From positions 186,001 through 250,000 of the forward strand of contig SADC01000016.1 in assembly GCA_004194705.1 (NCBI GenBank): 64,000 bases of DNA, in the 5' to 3' direction. The position numbers and the translations under genes were made by a program. This stretch comes from Ditylenchus dipsaci. Taxonomy: Eukaryota > Nematoda > Chromadorea > Rhabditida > Anguinidae. Of the stretch, positions 24,099-35,945 are shown piece by piece; positions within the stretch are counted from its first letter, which is position 1; each line of letters starts with the position of its first letter. The notes below the pieces were generated by a model. The model was not told the DNA's origin and made no database searches. It saw only the letters and a list, made by a program, of their open reading frames with translations.

Positions 24099-24449
24099 GG
24101 CACTTGTTCACTTAGGGGCGCATTTTATAATATCGTCTAAATCATGTTTAAACGACTTCTAAGTGATTTATATGCTTTAAACGGTCAAAAATTGTTTTCC
24201 AGAGTTTTCTTAGATAAAAAACCAATTTTTCGAAAAAAAAATTTAGACCAAAATTCGACCAAAAACTTAACATGCCTTGGTCCCCCAAGGTAAAAAGTCT
24301 AATTTTAGTCAAAATTTTTTTTCGAAAAATCGGTTTTAACGAAAGAAAGTATTAGAAAACAAATTTTTCATCATTTAAAGCATATAAAATTACTTAGGAG
24401 CCGTTAAAACATAATTTGAAAAAATTCGCCCCCTAAGTGAACAAGTACC
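24099..24449. mobile_element. Foldback MITE, GGCACTTGTTC ends (TSD AAGTGAGC)
   Basis: The ends GGCACTTGTTCACTTAGGGG and CCCCTAAGTGAACAAGTACC have a perfect duplication AAGTGAGC (24091-24098, 24450-24457). The centre contains GCCTTGGTCCCCCAAGG. 41163-41896 is a larger member with similar ends. Confidence 0.88.
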
Positions 24450-25019
24450 AAGTGAGCATCACTTTGGCTAATTCCCTTTCATTTTGATGGTCATTTGCTT
24501 GAAATCGCAAAATTGGGGGGGGGGGTAATTGACAGCAAATTAGTGCTGGAAATGATTGCAATCGACTGCTCAATAGTCTTTGGCCATAATTGTTAATGAA
24601 CTTACTAAAATGTACGGTAAAAAATAGGTCATGCATCCACTGGGAATCGAAGCTGAGATATCAAAATATTCGCATTATGATTTGCAGCCCCCCTTTAATA
24701 AATTGAAAAAGGTTGCCAGTTCATAAAGGCGAGTTAAATTGGTTACCAGATGATGATTTGCAGTTGAATTGGTTGCCAGTTGATAGTTGCCAGTTGAATT
24801 GGTTGCCAGTTGATAGTTGCCAGTTAAATTGGTTGCTAGTTGATGGTCGTTCAAACTCACCAACGAAACACTCGCCAACGCAGAACTTGCCATTGCGGAA
24901 CCCACAGATATACATTTCAAATCTTTTTTCAGGAATTTTTAAATTTTTCTATTCTGTATAAGCTTTTCTATATAATTTATTTCAAGAATAAGTGTGTCAT
25001 GTGAAAATACAACTAGAAA

Positions 25020-25900
25020 CTACCTTAATTACTATAGCGTCTAAAATTAACTACTGTACCATTAAAGGGAGCGGGAACTTTTTATACACATCATCTAGGC
25101 CACAGGTTTGACTACCACTGGCTGCATGTCTTATTTTTTCATCTCCTTCTTTTTTCTATCTATAAGTTTTGTATCTGAATGATCCTCACACTCTTGGCTG
25201 TCCAACGAAACAATCATCGCAGGGTTACACACCTACCGGAGATTATTTATAGTTTAAAATAGGCTAAATACCTGAAAATCAATCGTTTATTGGGGCTTTC
25301 ATTGACTGGGCTGGTTATTATTTTCTGAATTTTCCTACAAGTCACACGTTTCATATACTTAAATGTAGCCAAGATTTTAGGCTTTCGTTTGAGCTATCAT
25401 ACAGAGAAAAAGATGATATTAAATTACAGCTCGGCGCTAGTAGCGAATACACCCCCCCCCAAGAATCCGACCTTTAAAAATTGCTGTAACTACCCTTGCA
25501 AACAACAAGTTTAGGCTTAGCCCTTAGGCTTGGGGGTAGGCCAGCGTGCAGAAGTTGTGACTAATGAAGAGTTTACGAACATTTTCCGGGGTCTGGGACA
25601 TAAATTTGGGTACTTTTTACTTAAGTAAAAAGGTGAAAATCGTTGGGGGGGGGGGTGGATATTCGCTACTAGGGTCTACAGCTCAAATTCAAGAGGCATT
25701 CAATGATACCCAATTCCATCCTACACAATTATTTCACTCAGATGAAATCACAAAATTAGGGCATTTGCTGACGATAAAGAAGTGCTGAAAATATTCGCAA
25801 TTCATTCGCAATACATTGCTCGATGGTTTCGGGACGCAGACTCAGTGATACCAATAAAAAGATAGCTAAAATAAATAGATGTACCCTCTCAGGAGGATTT
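25020..25900. repeat. Second copy of the tRNA-like-ended interior family
   Basis: It shares GATCCTCACACTCTTGGCTG and the following 200 bp with 23420-23640 and 62990-63200. The left end has CCACAGGTTTGACTACCACT, a weak tRNA T-arm resemblance. It is interrupted by 25433-25676. Confidence 0.55.
25433..25676. mobile_element. GGCGCTA-family MITE (TSD TACAGCTC)
   Basis: The ends GGCGCTAGTAGCGAATAC plus a C-run and a G-run plus GGATATTCGCTACTAGGGTC have a perfect duplication TACAGCTC (25425-25432, 25677-25684). It is short (244 bp), with no core cassette. Confidence 0.9.
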
Positions 25901-26025
25901 TAACCCTCGAAATTTTATTCACATTACCATGTTGGCGTTCCACTCTCGTCCTGGCATTTTATCTACTCTTGGTTTTTTGTCAGGACTTTTAGATTTTGTT
26001 TGTTTAATTTTTTGTCTATTTTTTC

Positions 26026-26448
26026 ATGGGACAGCACCGCAAATCGCCCGCTAAGCGTTCCTCCAAAACAAACCACCCTAAAGAAGATCCGAAAGAAGAC
26101 CCGGTAGTGTCCGAAGTCAGTTTGTTTAGAGGGACGAGTCAATTAGTAACACATATTTAAATTTAGCTAGGAATATTTGTTCTACCAGTTCACAAAACAA
26201 CTCACAAAAGCTCTTCTATAAATCGACTTCAGTTCCAACAGACTCGCTATCAATTGAGAAGCAGAGTGGGTGCAAGTCTGGATATCAATGATGTCTCACC
26301 GCCAAATTATTCCATCACGTTCAAACAGAGAGTCAAGCACTTGAAAATATTTTTCCAAATTCAAAAAGGCTACAGATTTTGGAGTAGAGGCAGATCCTGT
26401 CACTCGGCCAAAAGATTCGTTGTAAGTTTTCTATCAAATATTTTCTAA
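26026..26448 (+). CDS. Unrecognised spliced ORF
   Basis: Exon 1 (26026-26115) starts at an ATG and encodes a basic, hydrophilic segment (MGQHRKSPAKRSSKTNHPKE). A GTCAGT donor and an AAATTTAG acceptor frame a 51-bp intron (26116-26166). Exon 2 (26167-26421) stays open for 85 codons in the same phase and then meets GTAAGT, or reads on to TAA at 26446-26448. The splice sizes match the confirmed genes nearby. I recognise no domain. The product would be about 124 aa, Lys/Arg/Ser-rich, with no obvious membrane segment. It may be the first part of a longer gene or a chance ORF. No downstream exon is convincing. Confidence 0.35.
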
Positions 26449-27689
26449 TAGCATATAAAAAATACGCATAGATCATGGAATTCAGACAACAGTAGGTCAT
26501 GCTCCTCTGTTAAAAAAGGGGTTTAACTTTTTTCAGTCGACCTCACGATTACTTGAGTGTTTCAGACCATAGAACGTATTTCTTAAGTCTCCTACCACTA
26601 CAGAAATTAGGACGTTGTTCGACAAAATCACGGTTTTAAGTAAAGACAGAAATGGGAGAGACAGAAAACAGAAATCGGCCATGTGTAATATAGCCTTTTT
26701 ATGACTGCTTTTATACAAAAATAGGCTGAAAAATTATCTAGGCTACATGTATACTTTTCGCTACTTTTCAACAGATAGAACAAGGTATGTTACTTGCTAA
26801 TTACTTAAATTTCGTCTGAAATTGGTCAAATGGGGAAGTTCGGACACGGACACAAAAATGATAATTTTATTTGTTCAGAACAAAAACTATAAATCAGAAA
26901 CACTAAAAATGAGCAGAGAACTCTGACTCTGATAGGGGAACTTTCAGGAGTGTCTTTTTTCAAATAAGTCATTGAGATTTTTTCGTGGATTTATGTAGAG
27001 AACCCGAGAGTACTATAATGAAGTGCTGCTCCTTTTTCGAAATTGCCGTAAAGATCCATGGCTCTCGGTTAACCTACACCCCTTTTTAAAAATCAGGTAT
27101 CGGATAATCAGATAATCAAAAAGCGTCGGACCCTAGGTGGGACTAACTTGAGGGGGTGTCGGATAAACGAGTTTTTGACTGTATTTAAATTCCGGCCACA
27201 TTCCTGTACCAACCTCTTTCGGCCATTTCGGAAAACTGTGATGAACTTTCTAAAGTACTTCCGTATTTTCTCTATTAAACACCCTGTTTTTAATAAACGC
27301 CCCTATCTAATAAAAGCCCGCTTTTGACTAGCTTTTCAGAGTTAAGATCATTTTTGATTTACAATTTCGTAGGCTAAAGTACACAATGTGTGTGTCGCCC
27401 GAAAACGCCCAAAATCATCTCAATCGTAATTCTTTCCATCTTTAACGTGCAGAGAACAGGTTTTAAAGATTGGGAAGGCACTTTCCCGAGAAAAAAAAAT
27501 TTCTGAAGTTGTTTCGCTTTGGTCCCCCAAGGCAAAAATGTGAAAAATATTCAAAAAAAATTTTTTTTTGAATTGGCGCCTAAAATTCAATTTTTAAAGG
27601 GATAAGGGCTTTTTAGGGGAGTAAGGGAATAAAAGGGGCCACTTATTACACAAGGCCCACTAACAAGTAGATTTTGAACATAGTTTTGA

Positions 27690-27920
27690 ATATTGGGGCC
27701 TACCGCATGAATAAGCTCCGGTACGCATGCTTTTTCATGCATCCAGAGTCACTTTCGAGTGATTTGTGTCTAAGGTATGTGGGTGTGCGCATCTCAACTC
27801 CAAGCCCCCGAATGGGTCGCAGGGGGCTTGAGAGTTAGAGATGCGCGCACTCACTTACCTTAGACATGATTCCGAGCAAGACTCTTGATCATAAAATGCA
27901 TATAGAGTCTAATTTTGCCA
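27690..27920 (-). other. Hairpin core, copy 4
   Basis: The minus strand reads CTAAGGTAAGTGAGTGCGCGC. The plus strand reads GTCTAAGGTATGTGGGTGTG. A CCAAGCCCCC/GGGGGCTTG stem lies between them. GCATGCTTTTTCATGC forms the flanking small hairpin. Confidence 0.72.
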
Positions 27921-27959
27921 CGTCCCACGTTGAAAAACATGGTAAGACAGTTAACTTAA

Positions 27960-28152
27960 AGGACCATAGCCGTCTCCGACAACGAGAATTTCAAATGTTT
28001 GAATTCGCGCGGGACAGTTCTCTTTCGTCTCGCACTTTACTCTTTTGAGTCATTCGAAGCAAGTCAAAAGAGTACAGTGCGAGACGAAAGAGAACTGTCC
28101 TGCGCGAATTCAAGCATTTGAAATTCTCGTTGTCGGCGACGGCTATGGTCCT
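27960..28152. mobile_element. TTAA-flanked piggyBac-like MITE
   Basis: It starts AGGACCATAGCCGTC and ends GACGGCTATGGTCCT, with TTAA on both sides (27956-27959, 28153-28156). At 193 bp it is almost entirely foldback. It lies inside the hairpin-core repeat. Confidence 0.88.
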
Positions 28153-28839
28153 TTAACACAAAAATTTACTTTTCAACGTTTTTATGAAAGTTGCCCCTTT
28201 TATTCTCTTCCCCTCCCTATACAGCCCTTTTTCCTTTAAAAATATTTGGCGCCAATAATTAAAAAAAATTTTTGGATATTTTTCACATGATGCTGTCCTC
28301 CTTGGCTCTGGCTTCAGGTATCTTTTCTGTTTGTTCCTTTTTTCCAGCACACCGTTTGGCTATAGCATTAGAAAGCCCTATCTATTCTACATCAGATAAA
28401 CCAAAAGGTCTTGAGGTTGCACTATAGAATCCCATGTTGCCTTGGGGACCAAGGCAAAAAAATTTTCCTGAAATTTTTTTCTCGGGAAAAAGTGCTTTCT
28501 CGATCCTAAAAACGTGTTTTCTACACGTAAAAGATAAAAAAGAAGCGAGATTCAAATGATTTTGGGCGTTTTCGGTTGACACACACATTGTGTACTCCGG
28601 CCATTCCGAAATAAACAAAACATACAAATCAAGGGCCCTCCAAAAGTAGGCTAAAACCATGATACCCTTATCGTGGTTTTCGGCGAACTTTCGAAGGCTC
28701 TGTTAATGGGGCAATCTTGAAAAAGGGGCAGCAACTTTATTATAGTATTCTCGCGTGCTCTGCACGAATCTGCAAAAAAAGATCTCAATGAACTCTTTGA
28801 AAAAGGACACTCCTGAAGGTTCCCTTATGAGTTGGATAT

Positions 28840-29070
28840 GCTCTTTACATTTCAAAGCATCATTCTTTTTCTCGGTCTAAGTCTTCTTCGCCAATTTTTG
28901 GCCACAGAATCAAGCAATTCTTCGTTGATTTGTTCCTATGCTTAAAATGCTTCAACTTGAAGCTGTACTGGTTCTCTGGGCCTTCTGTCGTTTAGCTTAG
29001 TCTCTAAGATGATTCAGTAGTTGTTGGAGTGGAGGAAATAGCGCTAGTTTTGTTTGACAAAGGTTACAAC
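28840..29070. other. Intergenic
   Basis: I see nothing I can support here. Confidence 0.4.
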
Positions 29071-29503
29071 CAGTGATGTGCTCCCGAAAATTTTGGCTCC
29101 TGCTCTGGCTCTTGGCTCCTACAGAAAAATTTTTGGCTCCTGCTTTGGCTCTTGGCTCCTGTCCCCAAAATTTTGGCTCCTGCTCTGGCTCTTGGCTCGG
29201 AGCAGGAGTGCTCTGAGCCAAGAGCAGAACTTATATATAACTATATTTTTGAAAATTTTCACAACATTCTTGAAAGTGTTTTGAAAGCCGTTTCTACTGG
29301 TAATTTACTGAGTTTTTTTTTATAATTTCGTTAAATAAAGCAGAAGTACTGAACTTTGAAATTATCGCTTTTGGCTCCTGCCCCGAAAATTTTGGCTCCT
29401 TCTCTGGCTCTTGGCTCCTGCCTCCATAATTTTGGCTCCTGCTCTGGCTCTTGACTCGGAGCAGGAGCGCTCGGAGCCAAGAGCGGAGCTGCGCACATCA
29501 CTG
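29071..29503. mobile_element. hAT-like element, TTGGCTCCTGCTC words
   Basis: The ends CAGTGATGTGCTCC and GCTGCGCACATCACTG are flanked by GTTACAAC and GTTAGAAT (6 of 8 match). Units of about 37 bp containing TTTTGGCTCCTGCTCTGGC stand near both ends. No transposase is present. Confidence 0.72.
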
Positions 29504-30162
29504 GTTAGAATCAGCTCTCGGAACTTAACTCATTTTTCTTAGAAGACGATCATGGAAATACTTCTTATATAATTCCGAAAAATCCCATTGCTGTCTCTAC
29601 TTCTAATCCTATTTTTATGCTGCTCGTTAAAATTTGATGGGCGGGTTCGCATTCTCTCCATATTGCCCTCCACCCTTTAGCTAGGCCTATGATTGCATTA
29701 GAAAGAACCCCGAAAAGTGAAATTTGACCACTGTTAAAAGTAATAAATTTAAAGGCAAAAAGGAGAAGTATTTCTGGGCGAAGGGTTCTCTCAAAACCAC
29801 CATGTCAACCATGCAGTTGGTTGTTTGAAAAATGGTAAGTCTTTGATCACTTGGTTCTTCGAAAAATATAAGAACTCGCACAACTTTTGGTGGAATCTTG
29901 TATTTTGCATCAGCTTTATTCTGCTTTGAATTAAAAAATATTCCCATAAGCGACGGCTATGCCCCTTTAAATAACTTATACTTTGGGCATGCTGCACTTC
30001 TGCGTTTTCTAACCCTCATGAGCTATTTTCTTATTTCTGTTAGATGCCCGGAAATCTTAAAGTTGACAATAAAATGTGGGGAGGGAGGCTGTATTGGAAC
30101 GTTTTAGATGACATATGTTACCTTATATTCAATTTGTCCACAGCAAATATTGTTTATTTTAG

Positions 30163-30523
30163 GTAAGCTCTTTTTGTTGCCAACTGACAAGACGTATGAA
30201 ATGAAGAGAGTTATGTGTTCTAATATCTCTGACCAATTTTTAGGTTAGTATTTAAGTGCAATGATATTTAGGTTATTTATATTTTCTGTCATTCAGACTC
30301 TCAGCTTGAGAATGGACCATTGTCTACATTTTCCGCGATCACACCTATTAGAGTGAGGTTTGCAAGACTAGAAACTGACCTGCAGAAACATCGAAGGGAG
30401 AACTCAGCTTTGTTTAAGCAGAGAGAAGTGGACGCAGACACATGGTTGCCACTCGCAGCTTCTCCAACAGTCGGTTATATTGCTTACGAGTGTCATGAAA
30501 AGCATGTTGGGCTTTTATTTTGA
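30163..30523 (+). CDS. Unrecognised 3' exons of a spliced gene
   Basis: An exon (30163-30243) follows a TTTATTTTAG acceptor and ends at a GTTAGT donor. After a 53-bp intron with a GTCATTCAG acceptor, a second exon (30297-30523) continues in phase to TGA. The joined stretch is about 100 residues, charged and amphipathic (RFARLETDLQKHRRE), with no domain I recognise and no membrane segment. Upstream exons were not found. An ATG-led ORF at 30044 runs through sequence resembling the GGCTGTATTGGGAGG repeat and is probably unrelated. Splice-site quality and intron size argue for a real or recently real gene. Confidence 0.35.
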
Positions 30524-30650
30524 ATAGGGCAAGGTTGTTTTTAAGGCTTCAAAATATGCGCCCGACGGCCGAGTACTATAATTGATTTACCAATTCCTAA
30601 TTAATCCAGTGATTGGTGCCGGATCAATCCAGTTTGATAATTATACCAAA

Positions 30651-32896
30651 GGTTATCCGACATTTGCGCGCCACGAAATTTGCGCGCCGACATTTGCGCG
30701 CCAGAATAAATTTTCATATCTGGACTTCAAGTGAACCACCAGATCAGCACCACCAAATCACCAATGTTTGGGTAGTGGTAATTCACCCTCCGATAGATTC
30801 ACCCTCTAAATTTTTGAGGTTACAAGTTCGAATCATGGTGGTAGCAGACATCATATTTCTTAAAAACAGTCATAAGTCGACCATTAAGCCTCAGGGTGCG
30901 TAAGAAAACCCCCCTGTTACCTCTCTTACATGGATATTCACCTCGAGAACTCAAATTTTTGGAATTAGCTGTAAGTAATTTAAAAATCATTGTACCTTTA
31001 CCAGAATTGTGTCCTGAGCACGGTTTTATGGTGCAAAAACAGCGATTTGACTTGCAGAAACCCCAGTTCTGCAGTAGTTTCATGCCCCTTAGGGCGTCCA
31101 GGTGGTTTTGAGGTCGTTTTACCTAAGAAGAGGTACTCAAGTGTTAGTACAAAGGCAATGTCACACATCGGTACTTAGTCCTCAGGAAGTAGTACCCAGG
31201 CAGCGGTACCTAATGCCGAGGTATTGGATGGATGGATATATCTCGTATATGAATACTAGTGGAGAGGTTGAAATAAGCGAGTTAACGGTTTTGGTCCACT
31301 CAATCCACATTCGGGTACAAGCGGTAATCTGGATGTTCACCTGTGGCAATTTTTACTTTTTTTAGCAGTTCGGGAAGGGTCTGTCCCGAATCCACTGGTA
31401 ATTGTCTGATAAAAATGTATTTTGGTCTTTTAAAATAATGCTCATGGTTTTGGATGAGGTACACACAAAAAACCCGCTTGACTCAAAGTTAAATTTAGTT
31501 TCCACAACTACTATAGCGCTGCTTTCTTGTTTGAAACACTCACTTTTTAGGTCACTTTTTGAAAACTTTAATTTTCGAAGTTGGTGTCCTTGATTAGGAA
31601 ACCGGGCAGGGGCTCGTGATTGCGCTAATGAAAAGTTGGGGTTGGTTAGGCGAAAAAAAATTTTCTGGTCAAAAAAAATTTTCGGAAAGTTTCTCATCAA
31701 CGAAAACTTTTTTTTGGTGCGAACGAAAATTCGTGTGTACATAATGAACGTTGTGCGCCAACTCATTGCGCGTCGAATAAAAAAAGTTTGGGTCGATACG
31801 AAAATTTTTCAGAGGGGCGTGGCCACTTTGGTGGAGGTGGTCAAAACTGAAAATTCGGAAAATATTCGATTTCAAAAAAGTTCAAATTTTGTCTCGCGAG
31901 GAATTCAAAATATGGCGGGTTTTCTTGAATGTCAGTGTAGTTTTATAAGCAAATCGACCCTGCTGAGCACGAATCCGGCGTTAAAATTACAGGTTTGCTA
32001 ATCAAAAAAAAGTTTTTGATTAAAAATCATTCGAAAAGTGGCTTTTTGACAAAACCACAGGGGGGACCAAGGCATACTTTTTAGTGTTACAGGTTCGAAT
32101 CCTGCTGGTAGCTGGTATTAAAAAACTGGGCAAAAATGCCCAGAAAAGGGCCAAAACGGCTAAATTGGGCGAAAATGACCGAACATGGTCAAAACGCCCA
32201 AATTGGGACAAAATGACTAAAAATGGCCAAAACGCCCAAATTGGGCCAAAATGACTGAAAAGGGCCAAAACGCCCAAATTGGGCCAAAATGCCCGGAAAA
32301 GGCCGAAACGCCCAAATTGGGCCGAAATGACAGGAAAGGGCCAAAACACCCAAATTGGGCCAAAATGACCGAAAGGGGCCAAAACACCCAAATTGGGCCA
32401 AAATGACCGAAAAGGGCCAAAACGGCCAAATAGGGCCAAAATGACCGGAGAGAGCTAAAACGCTCAAATAGGGCCAAAATGACCGGAATGGGGCAAAACA
32501 CCCAAATTGGGCCAAAATGACCGAAAAGGGCCAAAACACCCAAATTGGGCCAAAATGACCGAAAACGGCCAAAACGCCCAAATAGGGCCAAAATGACCGG
32601 AAGGGCCACAACGCCCAAATAGGGCCAAAATGACCGGAAAGGGGCAAAACGCCCACACTGGGAAAAATGCCCTGAAAGCTTAAATGCTAAAACTATTCTG
32701 TGAAAGTGGGAGGCTGATGCGCCATCGGCGCAGCGTGCCTTCTAGTATCCACCTACTAACCCGATGGTTGATGTACTTGTTAGGATGAAAAATTACTGAG
32801 CTGGTGGTTCATCCACTATCTAGGTGGTTTAATTGAAGCCCAGATATGAAAATGTATCCTGGCGCGCAAATGTCGGCGCGCAAATGACGGATAACC
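30651..32896. mobile_element. 2.2-kb hAT-like element, ATTTGCGCGCC words (TSD ATACCAAA)
   Basis: The ends GGTTATCCGACATTTGCGCG and CGCAAATGACGGATAACC have a perfect duplication ATACCAAA (30643-30650, 32897-32904). ATTTGCGCGCC is repeated three times at the left end and inverted at the right. The inner arms (TTCATATCTGG/CCAGATATGAA) also pair. The interior holds two B-box-like sequences (30835-30845 and GGTTCGAATCC at 32092-32102), a minisatellite and the motif GGCTGATGCGCCATCGGCG (about 32711). No transposase is recognised. Confidence 0.88.
32110..32665. repeat. 37-38 bp minisatellite, about 15 units
   Basis: Units alternate GGCCAAAACGCCCAAATT and GGGCCAAAATGACCGAAA with few indels. A shorter diverged array lies at 55780-56015. 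Because the unit lacks stops on the minus strand, three long minus ORFs (32020-32658) arise. They encode FGPFRSFWPNLGVL-type repeats and are not genes. Confidence 0.85.
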
Positions 32897-32934
32897 ATAC
32901 CAAAGCCACCTTATTTACTCTTTTTAATAATCCC

Positions 32935-33118
32935 CTCTAATAAACGGACCTATTAGCCTAGAATCAATATTTTGCAGATCTATTGTTTCTGGTTTCTTAA
33001 CGACCACAAGCTCTATCAATTACACTTTAAGATTTCAGATTTTCACCCAAAATCTCAAAATCAACCTTTTCAGGGAGTTGATAAATAAACGACATGGGCC
33101 AATTAATAGAATAAATAC
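32935..33118. repeat. TACGGTA MITE half
   Basis: It runs from TAATAAACGGACC to AGAATAAATACGGTA. It is the inverted counterpart of 14580-14770. Confidence 0.5.
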
Positions 33119-33119
33119 G

Positions 33120-34330
33120 GTATTATATTGATGTATTTAGGAGGTGCCAGAACTGTATGCCAAAGAAATATCTCAAATCGATGGTCAATTGCACTCCAAT
33201 AGTCCAGAACAATATTAATTTTATGTAAATGAGCTCTTCTTTATTATTTCTGAGATTTAACCGAATCCCTCATAGAAATCATGGGTTATGGCCAAAACGT
33301 AGTCCCGAATTTTTCCTAGCTTAAAAGTCGAGTTCATCGACCTGAATTGACTCTAAAAACTGGTCCAACACTTAGTAATGTCAAATCTTAGCAGTACTTC
33401 AAGACTAAAAATGCTAGTGCTGATCCACTAGATCCTTATTAAAAAAGAAAATGGACCAAAAAGCTAAGTTAAATATTTGCTATAATTTTTACTCCATTTT
33501 TATTTCTAATCTATCTCAAAGCAATTCAGTAATCTTTACACCAATTAATCTGATAATTACATTAGTTTTAAATTTTTTGATTTTTATAACTTTGTTCCAT
33601 TTAAGAATCTTTTTACATTGAATTTTTCACTAATTGTGGCTCTGGCAGCTAGGTTTTGATGAATCATAATGCTGGAGCATTGAAATTACCTCACTCTTTT
33701 TTGAAATTTTGTAATAAATAGATCTCAAAAAGCTTTAATAAAATATTTACAAATGTGTTTGCAAGACACACACACAACAAGGATCACCAGGATGTTTAAC
33801 TCGAAAACCCGAAATAGAAGCCTTGAGTAGAAAAAAGATGCATTTCTAAAACTGAAACATATGCAAAACTGAGAAGGTTTTTTTTATTACATTGCATACT
33901 TTTTTAGCAAAAATTTTCAGGCCGAAAAATAATCAGCTACCCGTTCAAGGGGGTTAAAAAATATAAACGGTCATTACCCATTTTTCAAAATTTTAGCGAA
34001 GCAGAAAATGTGATTTCAGTTTTTTTTGTTACAAACGGCTCCATAAATTTAAGGCTTCATCTTTTTAAAGATCTTAATCTTGAAAGATTTTTCTGCTGTT
34101 AAGTTTTCGCCTTTGACGAATACTCGTGGTGAATTTTTTCCATTTCGACCGTTCTAATTTTTCACTCTGTTTCTACCCCACCCCGTTTTTGTCAAGATTA
34201 CAAAAATATTACGGGACTGAGAACGGGCCGGGCTCGACGAACGGTGCGGTTATTATTGGTTACGGATTTCTATATGGCAAAATAAGTAGTTTCTCGTCAG
34301 TCAACAAGCGGAGTTACTGACTGTCGAAAG
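33120..34330. other. Intergenic, nothing supported
   Basis: It is AT-rich without splice-consistent ORFs. I see no repeat with clear ends. Confidence 0.4.
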
Positions 34331-34374
34331 GGGTTGCTTAGGTGGAAAATAAACGACAACAAACATGTGCAAGA

Positions 34375-34465
34375 GACGCAGGCAGCAGTAGCAGCATACA
34401 ACCAGCAGTAACAGCATACAAACAGCAGCCGCAGCAGCAGACAACTAGCAGCAGCAGACTGAAAC
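34375..34465 (+). repeat. CAG-rich tract
   Basis: CAGCAG runs (GGCAGCAGTAGCAGCATAC, GCCGCAGCAGCAG) precede the insertion site of the 34607-36918 element. The sequence resumes after the insert as GCTGCTGCTGCTCC. It may belong to the 5' region of the MADF gene. Confidence 0.5.
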
Positions 34466-35023
34466 ACACAACAACTAGGGGACAGCAACCACACCACTTA
34501 CTACTATTGCTACTAATTGCTGCAGACATAGCACAACGGGCACTGCTGTATTTTAGTTGCTTTTTCTCTTCCAGAACACAACCGATACGCATAATTGTGC
34601 TGGAGGCATAGTGACCGCGATAAGCGGAAATCGGACGGCGTCCCTTCCGCCGTCTCGGCTTTTTTCACCAGCCGTCCAACAGGCCGTCTTTCAAAAAAAA
34701 ATTTTTTTGCCGGCATTTGGCCGCCCGTCCAATATTTTGCCGTCCTCTGAAATATATCCCCGGCCGTCTACCGGCCGTCCAAAGTCAATTTTTTTTCGCA
34801 GGCCGTACACCAGCCGGTCAGAGTCATTTTTTTCTCGCCGAGCTTCGGTCGGCTGTTCTCATTGCAGTGTACATGCACTTTGGATTAATAATCAGTGGCT
34901 ACACATTTATTGTTGAAGTCTGAATTTCAATTCCTTGCCCTGTTGGGCATCTCCATAGCCGTACATGGAACGATGGATTTCCTAGATGGAGACGAAAAAG
35001 AATAGTCGCCGGAGTATAGTATA

Positions 35024-35232
35024 CGGGGCTCCAAATCGTCCTTTTAAAAAAGATTTGTCCTTTTTTTGGTACCCCGAATCTTTTTTATTTTTGAAAATTC
35101 AGTCAAAATATTTTTTTCGCTTCAAAACGGCAACAAGCACTGGATAAAATGACCCTTTTACTTCAAAAATAGTCAGAATGTCCTTTTTTTACCCAAATGT
35201 CCTTTTTTTGAAATTTTTCATTCGGAGCCCTG
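35024..35232. mobile_element. hAT-like MITE, GTCCTTTT words (TSD ATAGTATA)
   Basis: The ends CGGGGCTCCAAATCG and CATTCGGAGCCCTG have a perfect duplication ATAGTATA (35016-35023, 35233-35240). Repeated GTCCTTTTTTT words lie inside. It is related to 11887-12068 and nested in 34607-36918. Confidence 0.88.
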
Positions 35233-35319
35233 ATAGTATAGCAACTTCTCTAAAAAGGTAGTTTAAACTAATTTTTCGTGTGTTTTAGGACCTGAAACGT
35301 GTAGAAAAAGTGTTTTTAG

Positions 35320-35945
35320 TAGAGACGGAAACGGGGCGGGGCCCCGTTCGGGGCCCCGCCCCGACCGGGCCGAATTTTGGCAAAAACCCCGCCCCGAAAC
35401 CCCGCCCGAACAATTCGAAAACCCCGAAACCCCGCCCCGAAATACGGGAAATTGCTTTTTCATTTTTCTCATTGTCGTACTTTTGTCAAAGTCGCTACTT
35501 TATCCTCCTTCCATTATATACTCCTGTTTAATTTGAGGCTTTCAGTATTGTTTACTCTGTGAAATAATATTCAGATGAGTGCTATTTGGAAAATTGGACT
35601 TTTTACGAAACTGTCGTCGGCGGAAGCGGAATGTGCCGTGTGCAAGAAATGAGTTGTAAATGAGTAGTGATTTTGTGTCTTTTGTGATTTTGTCAAAATT
35701 ATGGTTGAAAAAGTTGAAATTTGATGTTATTTATCATCATTATCAAAAAATCAAATAACTACACTAAATTTTCGTGAAAAGTATCGATTTTTGTCGGAAT
35801 TTTACGCTTTTCACAAAACCCGAAATTTAGGACGGGGCCCGCGGGGCCCCGAATTTTTTTTTGCATAGCCCCGAAACCCCGACCGAAATTCTGGAACGGA
35901 AAAACCCCGCCCGAAACCCCGACGACAGGCATTTTTCCGTCTCTA
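35320..35945. mobile_element. hAT MITE, ACCCCGCCCGAAA words (TSD GTTTTTAG)
   Basis: The ends TAGAGACGGAAACGGGGC and TTTTTCCGTCTCTA have a perfect duplication GTTTTTAG (35312-35319, 35946-35953). Its GGGGCCCCGCCCCG and CCCGAAACCCCG words match those of the transposase-bearing element 40254-42187, which is therefore a candidate relative of its mobiliser. Confidence 0.92.

Larger units (their letters stand above)
22771..24853. mobile_element. hAT-like element, CAACTGGCAACC words (TSD AACTCGCC/AACTCACC)
   Basis: It starts GGTAAAATATCAACTGG and ends GTTGATGGTCGTTC. About five 19-bp copies of CAACTGGCAACCAATT stand at the left end, with matching inverted copies at the right end. The flanking 8-mers agree at 7 of 8 positions (22763-22770, 24854-24861). 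It has received two further insertions (22898-23322 and 24099-24449). Its middle resembles 25020-25900 and 62914-63505. The same word bounds 36203-36598. Confidence 0.8.
22510..24905 (+). repeat. CTCGCCAACG array, split by a 2.1-kb insertion
   Basis: About 20 imperfect copies of ACTCGCCAACG run from 22525 to 22770 and resume in the same orientation at 24855-24890. The 22771-24853 element lies between them. The word is probably the subterminal repeat of a larger element whose ends are no longer clear. The proteins read from it (FAVGEF repeats) are artefacts. Confidence 0.7.
26930..28835. repeat. 1.9-kb nested foldback
   Basis: 26932-27080 (TTTCAGGAGTGTC onward) pairs with 28690-28835 (GGACACTCCTGAAGG). 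Further in, 27330-27560 pairs with 28425-28620 (GCCCGAAAACGCCCAAAATC versus GATTTTGGGCGTTTTCGG). The centre holds hairpin-core copy 4 and a TTAA element. A pogo-type end (TTTTTGACTGTA) lies at 27172-27183. Confidence 0.65.

Noticed and set aside
30044..30162. ATG-led upstream exon joined to 30163-30523
   Set aside because: The sequence resembles the GGCTGTATTGGGAGG repeat, and no donor gives the right phase.
32020..32658. Four overlapping minus-strand ORFs (up to 155 aa) with FGPFRSFWPNLGVL-like repeats
   Set aside because: They are different frames of one 37-38 bp minisatellite whose unit lacks stops; no splice, start or domain support.
32110..32665. CRISPR-like array
   Set aside because: Repeats are contiguous and diverged, with no unique spacers, in a genome with spliced genes and hAT elements.
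34338..34611. Leu/Cys-rich minus ORFs and a Gln-rich plus ORF
   Set aside because: They come from the CAG-rich tract; no splice or start context supports either.
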